A DNA stretch of 64,000 nucleotides from Brachybacterium kimchii (lineage in GTDB: Bacteria > Actinomycetota > Actinomycetes > Actinomycetales > Dermabacteraceae). Shown one piece after another: positions 1 through 8,400 of this stretch. Position 1 is the first letter of the stretch, and the number at the start of each line of letters is the position of its first letter. Location of the stretch: positions 2,790,001-2,854,000 of the forward strand of contig NZ_CP097218.1 in the NCBI RefSeq assembly GCF_023373525.1. The letters run 5' to 3'. The translations under genes and the position numbers were made by a program. Below the pieces are notes generated by a model that was given only the letters and a program-made list of their open reading frames with translations, did no database searches and was not told where the DNA came from.

Positions 1-271
1 CGCGCACGGCGCTGAACACGAAGTCCGCGCCGGCCACGGCCTCGCGCAGGTCGGTGGTCGCGATCAGGCGGGGCAGGGGGCCGACGGTCCGTCCCTGTGC
101 GCGCAGCTCGGCCCCGAGCTCCTCGACGACCCGTTCGATCGTGCGCAGGCGGGAGGGATCGACGTCCTGCAGGACGATCTCGTCGATCGTGAGCCCGGTG
201 GCGCCGGTCGCGGCGGCCTCGTAGACGAGCGGGACGCGGAAGCCTCCGCCGCCCAGGATGGTGAGCTTCAT
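1..271 (-). CDS. GH4-family glycosidase (6-phospho-beta-glucosidase-like), 5' part only
   Basis: Only about 90 N-terminal codons are inside the window; the gene runs off the left edge. The protein opens with MKLTILGGGGFRVPLVYEA, the dinucleotide-binding glycine-rich start typical of glycoside hydrolase family 4, enzymes that use NAD and a divalent metal to cleave (often 6-phosphorylated) glucosides by a redox mechanism in the cytoplasm. The ATG at 269-271 overlaps the stop of the upstream deoR-type gene (ATGA), so the two are translationally coupled. The neighbouring importer is ABC-type, not PTS, so the true substrate may be non-phosphorylated or may be phosphorylated later by the PfkB-type kinase of this locus. 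Family assignment is firm; substrate is not. Confidence 0.8.
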   Translation of the reverse strand, partial: MKLTILGGGGFRVPLVYEAAATGATGLTIDEIVLQDVDPSRLRTIERVVEELGAELRAQGRTVGPLPRLIATTDLREAVAGADFVFSAVR

Positions 272-1038
272 GGGGTGAGGACCTCCAGGTCGGAGTCGGG
301 GGGAAGGTCGAGTTCGCGGGCCGAGGGTTTCCTGTCCGTGACGAGCTGGTCGAAGCGCGCGAGCGGCGCGACCTCGAGGTACCCGGTGCCGGGGAGCTTC
401 TCGTGGTCGGCCAGCAGGCAGGAGACGGTCGCGATGTCGAGCAGTCCGCGCTTGATCGGCACCTCGCTGGGGGTCGTGTCCAGCACGGTCCCGTCGGCCC
501 GGATCCCCGAGGTGCCCAGGAACGCGCGGTCCACGCGCAGCTGGCGCAGCGCGGACTCCGTGAGGGGGCCGACGAGGCTGCCGTAGGTGGGGCGCAGGAT
601 CCCGCCGAGCACCACGAGCTCCACGTCGCGCGCCCCCGCGAGCCCCCGCACGACGGCGAGGGAGGAGGTCACCACGGTGATGGAGCGGCCCAGCAGGAAG
701 GGGCACATGGCGGCGACGGTGGTGCCGATGTCCAGGGCGATCACGTCCCCGTCGGCCACCTGGGCCGCCGCTCGCTGCGCCATCTCGCGCTTCGGGCCGA
801 CGGCGTCGCGGGCGACCTGCTCGAAGCGACGCGGGTCGGGCTCGGGATGCGCGTCGCCGCGCGGGTCGCAGGCGCCTCCGCGCACCCGCCGCACCTGGCC
901 GTCCGCGGCGAGCTGCTCGAGATCCCGTCGGATCGTCGCCTCCGAGGCGGCGAAGGACTGCGCGAGATCGGCGACCGGGACCGAGCCGCGGCGGCGCACG
1001 GCGGCGACGATCCCACGGCGGCGGTCATCGGTGAGCAT
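268..1038 (-). CDS. DeoR-family transcriptional regulator of the sugar locus
   Basis: A 256-residue protein with an N-terminal DeoR winged helix (residues 1-57, with EATIRRDLEQL as recognition helix region) followed by the DeoR sensor domain (about 75-240), which in this family senses phosphorylated sugars. It is divergent from the binding-protein/permease operon and cotranscribed with the GH4 gene, so it most likely represses both arms until a sugar phosphate appears. The start at 1036-1038 lies 6 nt after a TAGGTT box and has no Shine-Dalgarno sequence, which suggests a leaderless mRNA. Length is normal for the family. Confidence 0.88.
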   Translation of the reverse strand: MLTDDRRRGIVAAVRRRGSVPVADLAQSFAASEATIRRDLEQLAADGQVRRVRGGACDPRGDAHPEPDPRRFEQVARDAVGPKREMAQRAAAQVADGDVIALDIGTTVAAMCPFLLGRSITVVTSSLAVVRGLAGARDVELVVLGGILRPTYGSLVGPLTESALRQLRVDRAFLGTSGIRADGTVLDTTPSEVPIKRGLLDIATVSCLLADHEKLPGTGYLEVAPLARFDQLVTDRKPSARELDLPPDSDLEVLTP

Positions 1039-1044
1039 GCGGTC

Positions 1045-1050
1045 AACCTA
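1045..1050 (-). promoter_or_regulatory. -10 box of the leaderless deoR-type gene
   Basis: On the minus strand the hexamer reads TAGGTT and is separated from the ATG by 6 nt, so transcription would begin at or next to the start codon. The first DeoR-like repeat (1064-1074) falls where the -35 would be. Confidence 0.55.
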
Positions 1051-1063
1051 GCACCGTCCGCGC

Positions 1064-1114
1064 ATCTTCACGCAGTTCCGAACATCGGCATTCATCTTCT
1101 CGCATCCTCGCGCA
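1064..1114. promoter_or_regulatory. Phased direct repeats, probable DeoR operator
   Basis: Three related 11-mers lie in the 117-bp divergent region: ATCTTCACGCA at 1064-1074, ATCTTCTCGCA at 1094-1104 and the weaker ATCCTCGCGCA at 1104-1114. Their starts are 30 and 10 bp apart, whole helical turns, so all face the same side of the helix. DeoR-type regulators commonly bind direct repeats; assignment to the adjacent regulator is inference. Confidence 0.5.
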
Positions 1115-1155
1115 ACCTGTGGGAAGCTGAGGTCCCCGCTCCCCTGGAGGACCTC

Positions 1156-2511
1156 ATGCACCGTCGCCAGTTCCTCGCCTCCGCCACCGCCGCGGGCGGC
1201 ATGGCAGCCCTCGCCGCCTGCGCTCCCGGCACCGGCACGACCGACGACCCCACCGGCCCGTCGGCCGACGAGGTCGACACCGATGTCGCCGGGCTCGGCG
1301 ACATCACCCTGCGGGTGTGGGACCAGGAGGTCCGCGGCTCGCAGGACGAGGCCATCACCGCCCTCATCAAGGCCTTCGAGAAGAAGTTCCCGAACGTGAA
1401 GGTCGACCGCGTCAAGCAGTCCTTCGACGATCTGCAGAAGCAGACCGCCCTCACCCTCTCCGGGGCGGATGTCCCCGACGTCCTCCAGGTCAACAACGCG
1501 CGCGCCGACATGGGCGAGTTCGTCAAGGCCGGGCAGCTGCTGGACCTCTCGGGCTACGCCGACGCCTACGGCTGGACGAAGCGCTTCTCGGACTCCGTGC
1601 TCTCCAAGGCGCGCTACTCCGAGGACGCGAAGACCTTCGGCGAGGGCTCCCTGTGGGGCGTGCCCCAGACCGGCGAGGTCTGCGGCATCTACTACAGCGC
1701 GAAGAAGCTGAAGGGCATCGGCGCCGAGCCGCCGACCTCGTGGGACGAGCTGCGGACGGTCCTGGAGACCGCCCAGAAGGCCGACGAGCAGCCGATCATG
1801 CTCGGCAACCTCGACAAATGGCCCGCGCTGCACGTGTTCGGCCCGCTCCAGGCCGCCTCCGTGGACCCCGAGCAGATCACGAAGCTCGCCATGGGCAACG
1901 CGGGCGGGGACTGGACCGACGCGAAGAACGTGGACGCCCTCACCGAGCTCGCCGACTGGGCGGAGAAGAAGTACCTGGGCGACTCGCCCAACGGCCTGGA
2001 CTACGACGCGGCCTGGGCGGACTTCACCAAGGGCAAGGGCGTGCTGCTGATCGGCGGCTCGTGGCTGGGCACCGACATGGCCAAGGCCATGGGAGACGAC
2101 CTGCACTTCATGGCCCCGCCCGCCGGCGTCGGCGGCAAGGTCGCGACCACGGGCGGCACCGGCCTGCCCTTCTCGATCCCCGCGAAGGCGAAGAACCAGG
2201 TCGCGGCCGCGGCCTACATCGACTTCATCACCAGCGAGGACGCGATGAAACTGATCGCCGACAACGGCGGCATGCCCGTGCTGGACACCGCGGCGCTCGC
2301 TCCGGAGAAGGGCGTGAACAAGGAGATCTTCGAGGCCTTCGACGCGGTCTCGAACGACGGCGTGCTGCTGCCCTACCTCGACTACGCGACCCCCACGTTC
2401 TCCGACACCGCGGGCGCGACCCTGCAGGAGCTGATCGGCGGGCAGTCCTCGCCGAAGGACGCCGCCGCGGCGCTGCAGAAGGACTACGCGGACTTCACGG
2501 GAGCCTCGTGA
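1156..2511 (+). CDS. Extracellular sugar-binding lipoprotein of an ABC importer
   Basis: A 451-residue family 1 (MalE/UgpB-like) solute-binding protein. The N-terminus has MHRRQF, a hydrophobic stretch and a lipobox ending LAAC with the lipidated cysteine at residue 22; the RR pair may indicate Tat export. The mature part has the usual open start (ITLRVWDQEVRGSQDEAI) and periplasmic-binding fold. A strong CTGGAGG site precedes the ATG. It is the first gene of a coupled operon with two permeases, a sugar kinase and a secreted deacetylase. No ATPase is encoded here; such actinobacterial importers usually share a common MsiK-type ATPase (known from Streptomyces). The sugar cannot be told from sequence. 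Confidence 0.9.
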   Translation: MHRRQFLASATAAGGMAALAACAPGTGTTDDPTGPSADEVDTDVAGLGDITLRVWDQEVRGSQDEAITALIKAFEKKFPNVKVDRVKQSFDDLQKQTALTLSGADVPDVLQVNNARADMGEFVKAGQLLDLSGYADAYGWTKRFSDSVLSKARYSEDAKTFGEGSLWGVPQTGEVCGIYYSAKKLKGIGAEPPTSWDELRTVLETAQKADEQPIMLGNLDKWPALHVFGPLQAASVDPEQITKLAMGNAGGDWTDAKNVDALTELADWAEKKYLGDSPNGLDYDAAWADFTKGKGVLLIGGSWLGTDMAKAMGDDLHFMAPPAGVGGKVATTGGTGLPFSIPAKAKNQVAAAAYIDFITSEDAMKLIADNGGMPVLDTAALAPEKGVNKEIFEAFDAVSNDGVLLPYLDYATPTFSDTAGATLQELIGGQSSPKDAAAALQKDYADFTGAS

Positions 2512-3479
2512 GCACGCGCGCGGGGGAACAGGGAGCCACGAGGGACCAGGCAGACGCGGCGAACGCGAGGACGCGGCGCCGGAGCGCCCCGTCGGCCGTG
2601 GTCCGCGGCCGCCTCACGCCCTACCTGTTCCTGCTGCCCGGGTTCGTGGTCTACGGGGCGTTCGCGCTGTACCCGCTCGTGCGCTCGGCCCAGTTCTCGC
2701 TGTACGACTGGTCGGGGATCGGCGCCTCGACGTTCGTGGGGCTGGGCAACTACGCGGACCTGCTGCGCGACGGCGGCTTCCTCGCCGCGATCGGCAACGC
2801 ACTGGTGCTCATCATCTTCTACGCGCTGCTGCCGCTCGCGATCGGCCTGCTGCTCGCCGCGGTGCTGCGCCGCGCGCAGGTGCGCGGACTCGGCTTCTTC
2901 CGCACCGTGATCTTCCTGCCGCAGGTGGTCGCGCTGGTGGTGGTCGCCGTCGCCTGGAAGCACATCTATGCGCCCGACGGCCCTTTGAACACCGTGCTGC
3001 GCGCCGTGGGCCTGGACTCCCTCGCCCGCGGCTGGCTGGGCGACCCCGGGGCGGCGCTGCCCGCTGTGGGCTTCATCGGCACCTGGCTCGAGATGGGACT
3101 GGTGATGCTCCTGCTGCTCGCGGGCATGAGCCGCATCCCCGAGGACCTCTACGAGGCGGCGCGCCTCGACGGCGCCGGACCGGTGCGGGAGTTCTTCGCG
3201 ATCACCCTGCCCTCGGTGCGCGGCGAGATCGTCTCGGCGCTCGTGCTCACGATCATCGCGGCCCTGAAGACCTTCGACCTCGTCTACATGACGACCTCGG
3301 GCGGACCGGGCGACGCCACCACCGTGCCCAGCTACGAGGTATACCGGCGCGCCTTCGAGCTCAAGGACGTCGGCTCGGCGAGCTCCGTCGCGATCGTGCT
3401 GACGATCCTCGTGTTCGCGATCAACCTGCTGGTCACACGCATCGACGAGCGTCCGGAGACGCGAGGGGGCCGACGATGA
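2508..3479 (+). CDS. Sugar ABC importer permease, MalF/UgpA type
   Basis: I start this gene at the GTG at 2508, which overlaps the binding-protein stop as GTGA; this gives 323 residues. A positively charged cytoplasmic N-terminus precedes six membrane segments beginning at about residue 37. The EAA loop that contacts the ATPase is seen near residues 213-230 (YEAARLDGAGPVREFFAITLP shortened: EAARLDGAGP). It pairs with the next permease to form the membrane channel. Upstream in-frame sequence overlaps the binding protein and is not used. Confidence 0.9.
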   Translation: MSTRAGEQGATRDQADAANARTRRRSAPSAVVRGRLTPYLFLLPGFVVYGAFALYPLVRSAQFSLYDWSGIGASTFVGLGNYADLLRDGGFLAAIGNALVLIIFYALLPLAIGLLLAAVLRRAQVRGLGFFRTVIFLPQVVALVVVAVAWKHIYAPDGPLNTVLRAVGLDSLARGWLGDPGAALPAVGFIGTWLEMGLVMLLLLAGMSRIPEDLYEAARLDGAGPVREFFAITLPSVRGEIVSALVLTIIAALKTFDLVYMTTSGGPGDATTVPSYEVYRRAFELKDVGSASSVAIVLTILVFAINLLVTRIDERPETRGGRR

Positions 3480-4282
3480 GGGTCTCGACCGCCGAGCGCA
3501 CCATGAACTACGTCGTCCTCGCGGCGTTCGCCGTGTTCGCGCTGTTCCCCGTCCTCACGATCCTGCGCGACGCCTTCTCCCCGCGCATCGGCGCCGCCGG
3601 CGGCATCCACCCGGAGAACCTGATCGACGCCTGGCGGATCGGCGGCTTCGGGGCCTCGCTCGGGAACTCGCTCGTGGTCGCGCTGATCGTCGTGGTGGTC
3701 TCCGTGGCACTGTCCCTGGGCACCGGCTACGCCTTCGGCACCATGCGCTTCCCGGGCTCGCGCGCGCTGTTCCCGCTGTTCCTGCTGGGCCTCATGATCC
3801 CCGCCGAGGCGATCGTGATCCCGCTGTTCTACGACCTGCGCACGGTGGGCCTCACCGACACCTACGCGGCGATCGCCCTGCCGCAGATCGCGCAGTCGAT
3901 CGCCTTCGGCACCTTCTGGATGCGCGCCCAGTTCCGCGCCCTGCCGCAGAGCCTCGTCGAGGCCTCCGCGCTCGACGGGGCGGGGCCGCTGCGCACCCTG
4001 CTGCGGATCCTGGTGCCGGCCTCGCGTCCCGCGATCGTGACCCTCGTTGTGCTGGTGGGACTGTGGACCTGGAACGAGTTCCTCATCGCCCTGGTGATGA
4101 CCCCGTCGGGCCGCCACCGCACCGCCCCGCTGGGCCTGGCGAACTTCCAGGGCCAGTACACCGCCGACAACGCCCTGCTCGCCGCGGGCGCGATCATCGT
4201 CGCCGCACCGATGCTGATCCTGTTCCTGGTGCTCCAGCGGCACTTCATCCGCGGCATGATCGACGGCGCCTCGAAGGAATGA
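3476..4282 (+). CDS. Sugar ABC importer permease, MalG/UgpE type
   Basis: A 268-residue permease with six membrane segments and an EAA loop (VEASALDGAGPLRTLLRILV) near residues 159-180. Its ATG overlaps the previous stop (ATGA), so the two permeases are made in equal amounts. It completes the importer with the lipoprotein upstream. Length and topology are normal. Confidence 0.9.
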   Translation: MRVSTAERTMNYVVLAAFAVFALFPVLTILRDAFSPRIGAAGGIHPENLIDAWRIGGFGASLGNSLVVALIVVVVSVALSLGTGYAFGTMRFPGSRALFPLFLLGLMIPAEAIVIPLFYDLRTVGLTDTYAAIALPQIAQSIAFGTFWMRAQFRALPQSLVEASALDGAGPLRTLLRILVPASRPAIVTLVVLVGLWTWNEFLIALVMTPSGRHRTAPLGLANFQGQYTADNALLAAGAIIVAAPMLILFLVLQRHFIRGMIDGASKE

Positions 4283-5424
4283 GAGACGGAGTGAGAGAGA
4301 TGGACGAGACCGCACCCACCACGACCTCCGCGGCCGGGGACTGGGACCCGCTGGCCTCCCAGCGCACCCCCGACGACCCGCCGCTGGACGTGCTGCTCTC
4401 GGGCACGGTCTTCTTCGACATCGTGTTCACGGGCCTCGAACGGATGCCCGCTCCGGGCGAGGAGCTGTGGTCCGAGGGGCTCGGATCGTGCCCCGGAGGG
4501 ATCGCGAACCTCGCGACGGCGACCGCCCGCCTGGGCCTGCGCACCGGGCTCGTCGCCGGCTTCGGGGACGACGCCTACGCGGACTGGATGTGGGAGACCC
4601 TCAGCCGCGACGAGGGCATCGACCTGCACGCCTCGCGCCGCTTCCCCAGCTTCCACTCGCCGCTCACCGTCTCCGTCGCCACCCCGGAGGACCGGGCGAT
4701 GGTCACCCACGGCCACCCCCTGCCCGAGCCGCTCTCGACGCTCATCGACAGGGCGCCCGCCGCCCGCGCGGCCGTCGTGGACCTCGCCGGGGAGACCGCC
4801 TGGTGGTCGCGCCTGGCGGAGGCGGGCACGATGATCTTCGCCGACATCGGCTTCGATGCGACCGGCCGCTGGGACCCGGCCGACCTCGCCCCGCTCACCC
4901 ACTGCCACGCCTTCACCCCCAACGCGGTCGAGGCGATGGGGTACACGCGCACCTCCACCCCGGGAGCCGCCGTGCGGGCGCTCGCCGAGAAGGTGCCGCT
5001 CGCGATCGTCACCGACGGCGCCGAGGGCGCCTACGCGATCGACTCCTCGACCGGCGAGGAGGAGTACTGCCCGGCCGTCCCGGTGCGCGCCCTGGACACC
5101 ACCGGCGCGGGCGACGTGTTCGCCGCGGCGATCGTGCTGGGCACCCTCGCCGGCCGTCCCCTCGAGCAGCGCCTGAAGTTCGCCTCGCTGTGCTCGGCGC
5201 TGGCCGTGCAGCAGTTCGGCGGCTCCCTCGCCGCGCCCGGCTGGGGCGACATCACCGACTGGTGGAGGGCGCTGACCAGCTCCTCCGACGGCGGCGACCT
5301 GCGCGCCAAGCACACCCGCGACGGCTACTGCTTCCTCGAGGAGGTGATCCCGGACCACGCCGTCCAGGGCAAGCGCCGCGCCCAGGGCACCTTCGCGCTG
5401 CGCTCCGACGCCGGGGCGCACTGA
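4279..5424 (+). CDS. PfkB-family carbohydrate kinase
   Basis: The 381-residue protein carries both ribokinase/PfkB signatures: an N-terminal glycine-rich segment (SCPGGIANLATATARLG) and the C-terminal DTTGAGDVFAAAIV, in which Asp279 is the catalytic base. It would phosphorylate the imported sugar with ATP in the cytoplasm. The ATG at 4279 overlaps the permease stop; a second ATG at 4300 follows a GAGAGA stretch and could be the real start, since residues 1-35 are not conserved-looking. Substrate is unknown; its presence beside a non-PTS importer explains how a GH4 enzyme could meet a phosphorylated substrate. Confidence 0.88.
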   Translation: MRDGVREMDETAPTTTSAAGDWDPLASQRTPDDPPLDVLLSGTVFFDIVFTGLERMPAPGEELWSEGLGSCPGGIANLATATARLGLRTGLVAGFGDDAYADWMWETLSRDEGIDLHASRRFPSFHSPLTVSVATPEDRAMVTHGHPLPEPLSTLIDRAPAARAAVVDLAGETAWWSRLAEAGTMIFADIGFDATGRWDPADLAPLTHCHAFTPNAVEAMGYTRTSTPGAAVRALAEKVPLAIVTDGAEGAYAIDSSTGEEEYCPAVPVRALDTTGAGDVFAAAIVLGTLAGRPLEQRLKFASLCSALAVQQFGGSLAAPGWGDITDWWRALTSSSDGGDLRAKHTRDGYCFLEEVIPDHAVQGKRRAQGTFALRSDAGAH

Positions 5425-5464
5425 GCGCGGGCCGGCAGCATCCCGAGGATCCGTTCGAGGAGGA

Positions 5465-8224
5465 ATGATGATCCCGATCCCCCAGTCCACGACCCGCCCG
5501 ACCCGCCGCAGCGTCCTGCGCGGCGGTGCCGCCCTCACTCTCGCGGGCGGCGTCGGAGCACTCGCCGGTGGCGCGCTCACCCCTGCCGAGCAGGCCGCGG
5601 CCGCCGGCGCCATCGACCTGGACGTGCTGTACATCGGCGCGCATCCGGACGACGAGGCGTGGGCGCTCGCCGCCTTCGGCCAGTGGCACGAGTTCCACGA
5701 CCAGGAGGCCGGGGTCATCACGGTGACCCGCGGCGAGGGCGGCGGCAACGCCGTCGGCCTCGAGGAGGGCCCCGAGCTGGGCGTCATCCGCGAGGCCGAG
5801 GAGCGCACCGCGGTGGGCATCGCCGGCATCCGCCACGTCTTCAACCTCGACGCAGTGGACTTCTACTACACGCTCTCCGCGCCGCTCACCCAGGAGGTAT
5901 GGGGTGAGAAGGCCGTGCTCAGCCGCATCATCCGGGTCGTGCGCGCGACGCGGCCGGACGTCATCGTGACGATGAACCCGTCGGCCATCGAGGGCAATCA
6001 CGGCAACCACCAGCAGGCGGCGCGCTTCGCCCTCGAGGCCTACCTGATGGCCGGCCGCGAGGACGTCTTCCCCGAGCACTTCGACGAGGGGCTGAAGCCC
6101 TTCTCCCCCGCCCGGATCCTTCGTTCGGGCTCCGACGGCACCGGCGGCACCGGCCCGGACGCGGTGGCGGACGGCTTCGAGCCCACCGTCGCCTCCGACG
6201 TCGTCTTCGGCGCCTGGAACGGGACGGGGTCCGCGGAGCACGGCACGCGCTGGAGCGCCCTGCTCGACGAGTCGATCCACTCCTACGCCACGCAGGGATG
6301 GACGGTGAATCCGCCGTCGCCGACCGACCCCGCGGAGATCCCCGTCGCCTGGTTCACGCTCCTCGACTCCCGCACGCCGCTCGCGGATCCCACCAGCGGA
6401 GACGAGGCCGCCCTGCGCGGCGCGTCCCTGCCGTCGGCGAAGGGCGGGCTGCCCGAGGGCACGCGACTGGAGATCACCGCCGACGCCTTCGAGGTGGTCC
6501 CCGGCGTCCCGTTCACCGTGGAGGTCACGGCGCGCGCCGCGCGCAGCGCCCTGCCGCGGGCGGAGGTGGCGCTGGAGACGCCGAAGGGCTGGACCGTTCA
6601 GGGTCGGACCTCCCTCGGCACGATCGCGAAGGGACGCAGCGCGTTGGCCCGGCTCACCGTCACGCCAGCCTCCGACGCCGAGACCGGGACGGCCGTGCAG
6701 CTGACGGCGACTCTGCGCTGCCCGCGGGGCGAGGGCCGCAACGTGCTCCCTCTGCAGGTCTCCGGTCCTGTCCGCGCGGGCCTCGCGCCCCGCTCGGAGA
6801 TCGCGCAGTTCCTGGACTGGACCGACGACCTGGGCATGCAGCGCCTGGACGCCCTGGTCCCGACGCAGCACGCGCTGGGTTCGGGGCTCGCGAGGACGCT
6901 CGACGTCGAGGCCCGCAACCTCACCGACGAGGCCCGCTCCGCAGATGTGGAGCTCACGCTTCCCGCGGGCATCACGGCGGACCCCGCGACGCTCACCGTC
7001 GCCTCGATCCCTGCCCACGGGACGAAGACCGTGCAGGTCACCCTCGAGAACACGGACGCGTCCCTGCCGACGGCCAACCGCGCGCCGCACGGCGGGGTCT
7101 ACCCGGTGACGGTGCGCGCCGTGAGCGACGGCACCGCGCACGTGGAGAAGCAGGGGCTCGTGCTCGTGCCCCGGCTGGTCGCGAAGCCCTCGGACGAGGT
7201 CGCGGTCGACGGTCGCCGGGAGGACGGCGAGTACCCGGGCGATCCGATCGACGTGGGCACCCTGTGGGAGGGCACCGAGGTCACCGCGGCGGACGCCTCC
7301 GGCTCCGCCTGGGTCACCTTCGACGAGGAGGCGCTCCACGTCTTCGTGCACGTCGTCGACGACACCGAGGGCACGGTGCTCGGGGCCGATGACAACAAGC
7401 AGCGCTTCCGCACGGACTCCGTGGAGATCATGATCGACCCGCGCGGCGACTCCGAGTCAACGGCCTCGACGTTCATCCTGGGCATCCTCCCGGACACCCT
7501 GGACGCCCACGGGGCCTCGGCGGGCGTCGCCGCGGGCCGGGACCACGACCAGCACCAGGGCGCGCTCGCGGAGACGGCACCGGGGGTGCGCGTCGCCTCC
7601 CGCATCAGCGACCCGTACGAGGGCTACGACCTCGAGGCGACCATCCCCTTCGACGCGCTTCCCAACGGGATCGATCCCGAGCGCATCGGCCTGAACGTCG
7701 TCGTCTACGACTCGGACACCCAGGACCGCACCGGACAGTCCCGCATCGGCTGGTCGACCTTCCCCGGCGTGCAGGCCGACCCGTTCCGCTGGGGCGTGCT
7801 GCAGCTGCCGCAGGCCGACGCCGGGGACGACGCGCCGAAGGATCCCGTCATCCCGAACACCGCCGCCCGCTCGGTCGAGTCGGCCCAGTCGATCATCCAG
7901 TCGGCGGCCGATGGCGTGGGGCTCGGCGGGCGGCCCGACCTGGGGCGCTCCGTGCTGAGCATCCACGACGTGCGCAGCTCCGGCGGCCGCGTGCGCGCCC
8001 GCGTGCGCTCGCGTCGCGGCGGCACCCTGAGTGTTCTCGCCTGGGACGGCGAACGCACGCTGGGCCGGGCGAAGGAGGTCGAGGTCCGCGCGGGCCGCAC
8101 CACGCGGGTCTCCTTCGCGATCGAGGCGCCGAAGGGCGGGTCGTCCGCGCGGCACCTGATCGTCCTCGCCGCTTCCCTCGAGGACTCCGACGGCGCGACG
8201 GCGGCCGCGACCGCGAAGGCCTGA
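5465..8224 (+). CDS. Secreted PIG-L deacetylase with NEW3 and CBM9-like domains
   Basis: A 919-residue exported enzyme. Residues 1-48 hold a Tat-like signal (RRSVLRGGAALTLAGG, ending near AAAAG). The catalytic LmbE/PIG-L domain (about 52-330) has the zinc motif AHPDDE at 59-64 and the partner EGNHGNH near 176-182; this family removes acetyl groups from N-acetyl-sugars. It is followed by two NEW3-type beta domains (about 335-430 and 450-560), a CBM9-like carbohydrate-binding domain (about 565-785) and a C-terminal beta domain of unknown kind (about 830-919). The start is preceded by GAGGAGGA. Because it is exported and sits behind a glycan importer and kinase, it probably deacetylates an extracellular N-acetylated glycan before uptake. 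The domain calls come from motif reading, the biological role is inferred. Confidence 0.85.
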   Translation: MMIPIPQSTTRPTRRSVLRGGAALTLAGGVGALAGGALTPAEQAAAAGAIDLDVLYIGAHPDDEAWALAAFGQWHEFHDQEAGVITVTRGEGGGNAVGLEEGPELGVIREAEERTAVGIAGIRHVFNLDAVDFYYTLSAPLTQEVWGEKAVLSRIIRVVRATRPDVIVTMNPSAIEGNHGNHQQAARFALEAYLMAGREDVFPEHFDEGLKPFSPARILRSGSDGTGGTGPDAVADGFEPTVASDVVFGAWNGTGSAEHGTRWSALLDESIHSYATQGWTVNPPSPTDPAEIPVAWFTLLDSRTPLADPTSGDEAALRGASLPSAKGGLPEGTRLEITADAFEVVPGVPFTVEVTARAARSALPRAEVALETPKGWTVQGRTSLGTIAKGRSALARLTVTPASDAETGTAVQLTATLRCPRGEGRNVLPLQVSGPVRAGLAPRSEIAQFLDWTDDLGMQRLDALVPTQHALGSGLARTLDVEARNLTDEARSADVELTLPAGITADPATLTVASIPAHGTKTVQVTLENTDASLPTANRAPHGGVYPVTVRAVSDGTAHVEKQGLVLVPRLVAKPSDEVAVDGRREDGEYPGDPIDVGTLWEGTEVTAADASGSAWVTFDEEALHVFVHVVDDTEGTVLGADDNKQRFRTDSVEIMIDPRGDSESTASTFILGILPDTLDAHGASAGVAAGRDHDQHQGALAETAPGVRVASRISDPYEGYDLEATIPFDALPNGIDPERIGLNVVVYDSDTQDRTGQSRIGWSTFPGVQADPFRWGVLQLPQADAGDDAPKDPVIPNTAARSVESAQSIIQSAADGVGLGGRPDLGRSVLSIHDVRSSGGRVRARVRSRRGGTLSVLAWDGERTLGRAKEVEVRAGRTTRVSFAIEAPKGGSSARHLIVLAASLEDSDGATAAATAKA

Positions 8225-8246
8225 GCGGGTCCGCGCCGCCACTTCC

Positions 8247-8262
8247 GGGCTGATCACAGCCC
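8247..8262 (+). terminator. Hairpin after the sugar operon
   Basis: GGGCTG and CAGCCC arms separated by ATCA lie 23 nt after the deacetylase stop. The stem is short and no T-run follows, so termination is only a suggestion. Confidence 0.35.
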
Positions 8263-8313
8263 AGCTCGTCTCACCTCAGCCTCACCGCCCCTAGCGCTTA
8301 AGCCCCTTAAGTA

Positions 8314-8332
8314 TTAGGTTGCCCTTACCGGG
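8314..8332 (+). promoter_or_regulatory. DtxR/IdeR-like iron box on a -10 element
   Basis: The 19-mer starting TTAGGTTGCCCTTACC agrees with the DtxR/IdeR consensus (TTAGGTTAGGCTAACCTAA) at 12 of 19 positions by my alignment, with the first seven bases perfect. The embedded TAGGTT (8315-8320) also reads as a -10 box. Two CTTAAG hexamers (8297-8302, 8306-8311) lie just upstream. The site heads an ABC pair resembling siderophore transporters, which supports iron control. Confidence 0.5.
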
Positions 8333-8400
8333 TTCGCGTGATGCCTCGCCGCGCTCACGTGCGACGGCCCGGTGACCGCACCCGATCAAGGAGCCTGCGC

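Noticed and set aside
403..1155. Plus-strand extension upstream of the binding lipoprotein
   Set aside because: It runs antisense through deoR and the promoter; the lipoprotein signal and CTGGAGG site fix the start at 1156.
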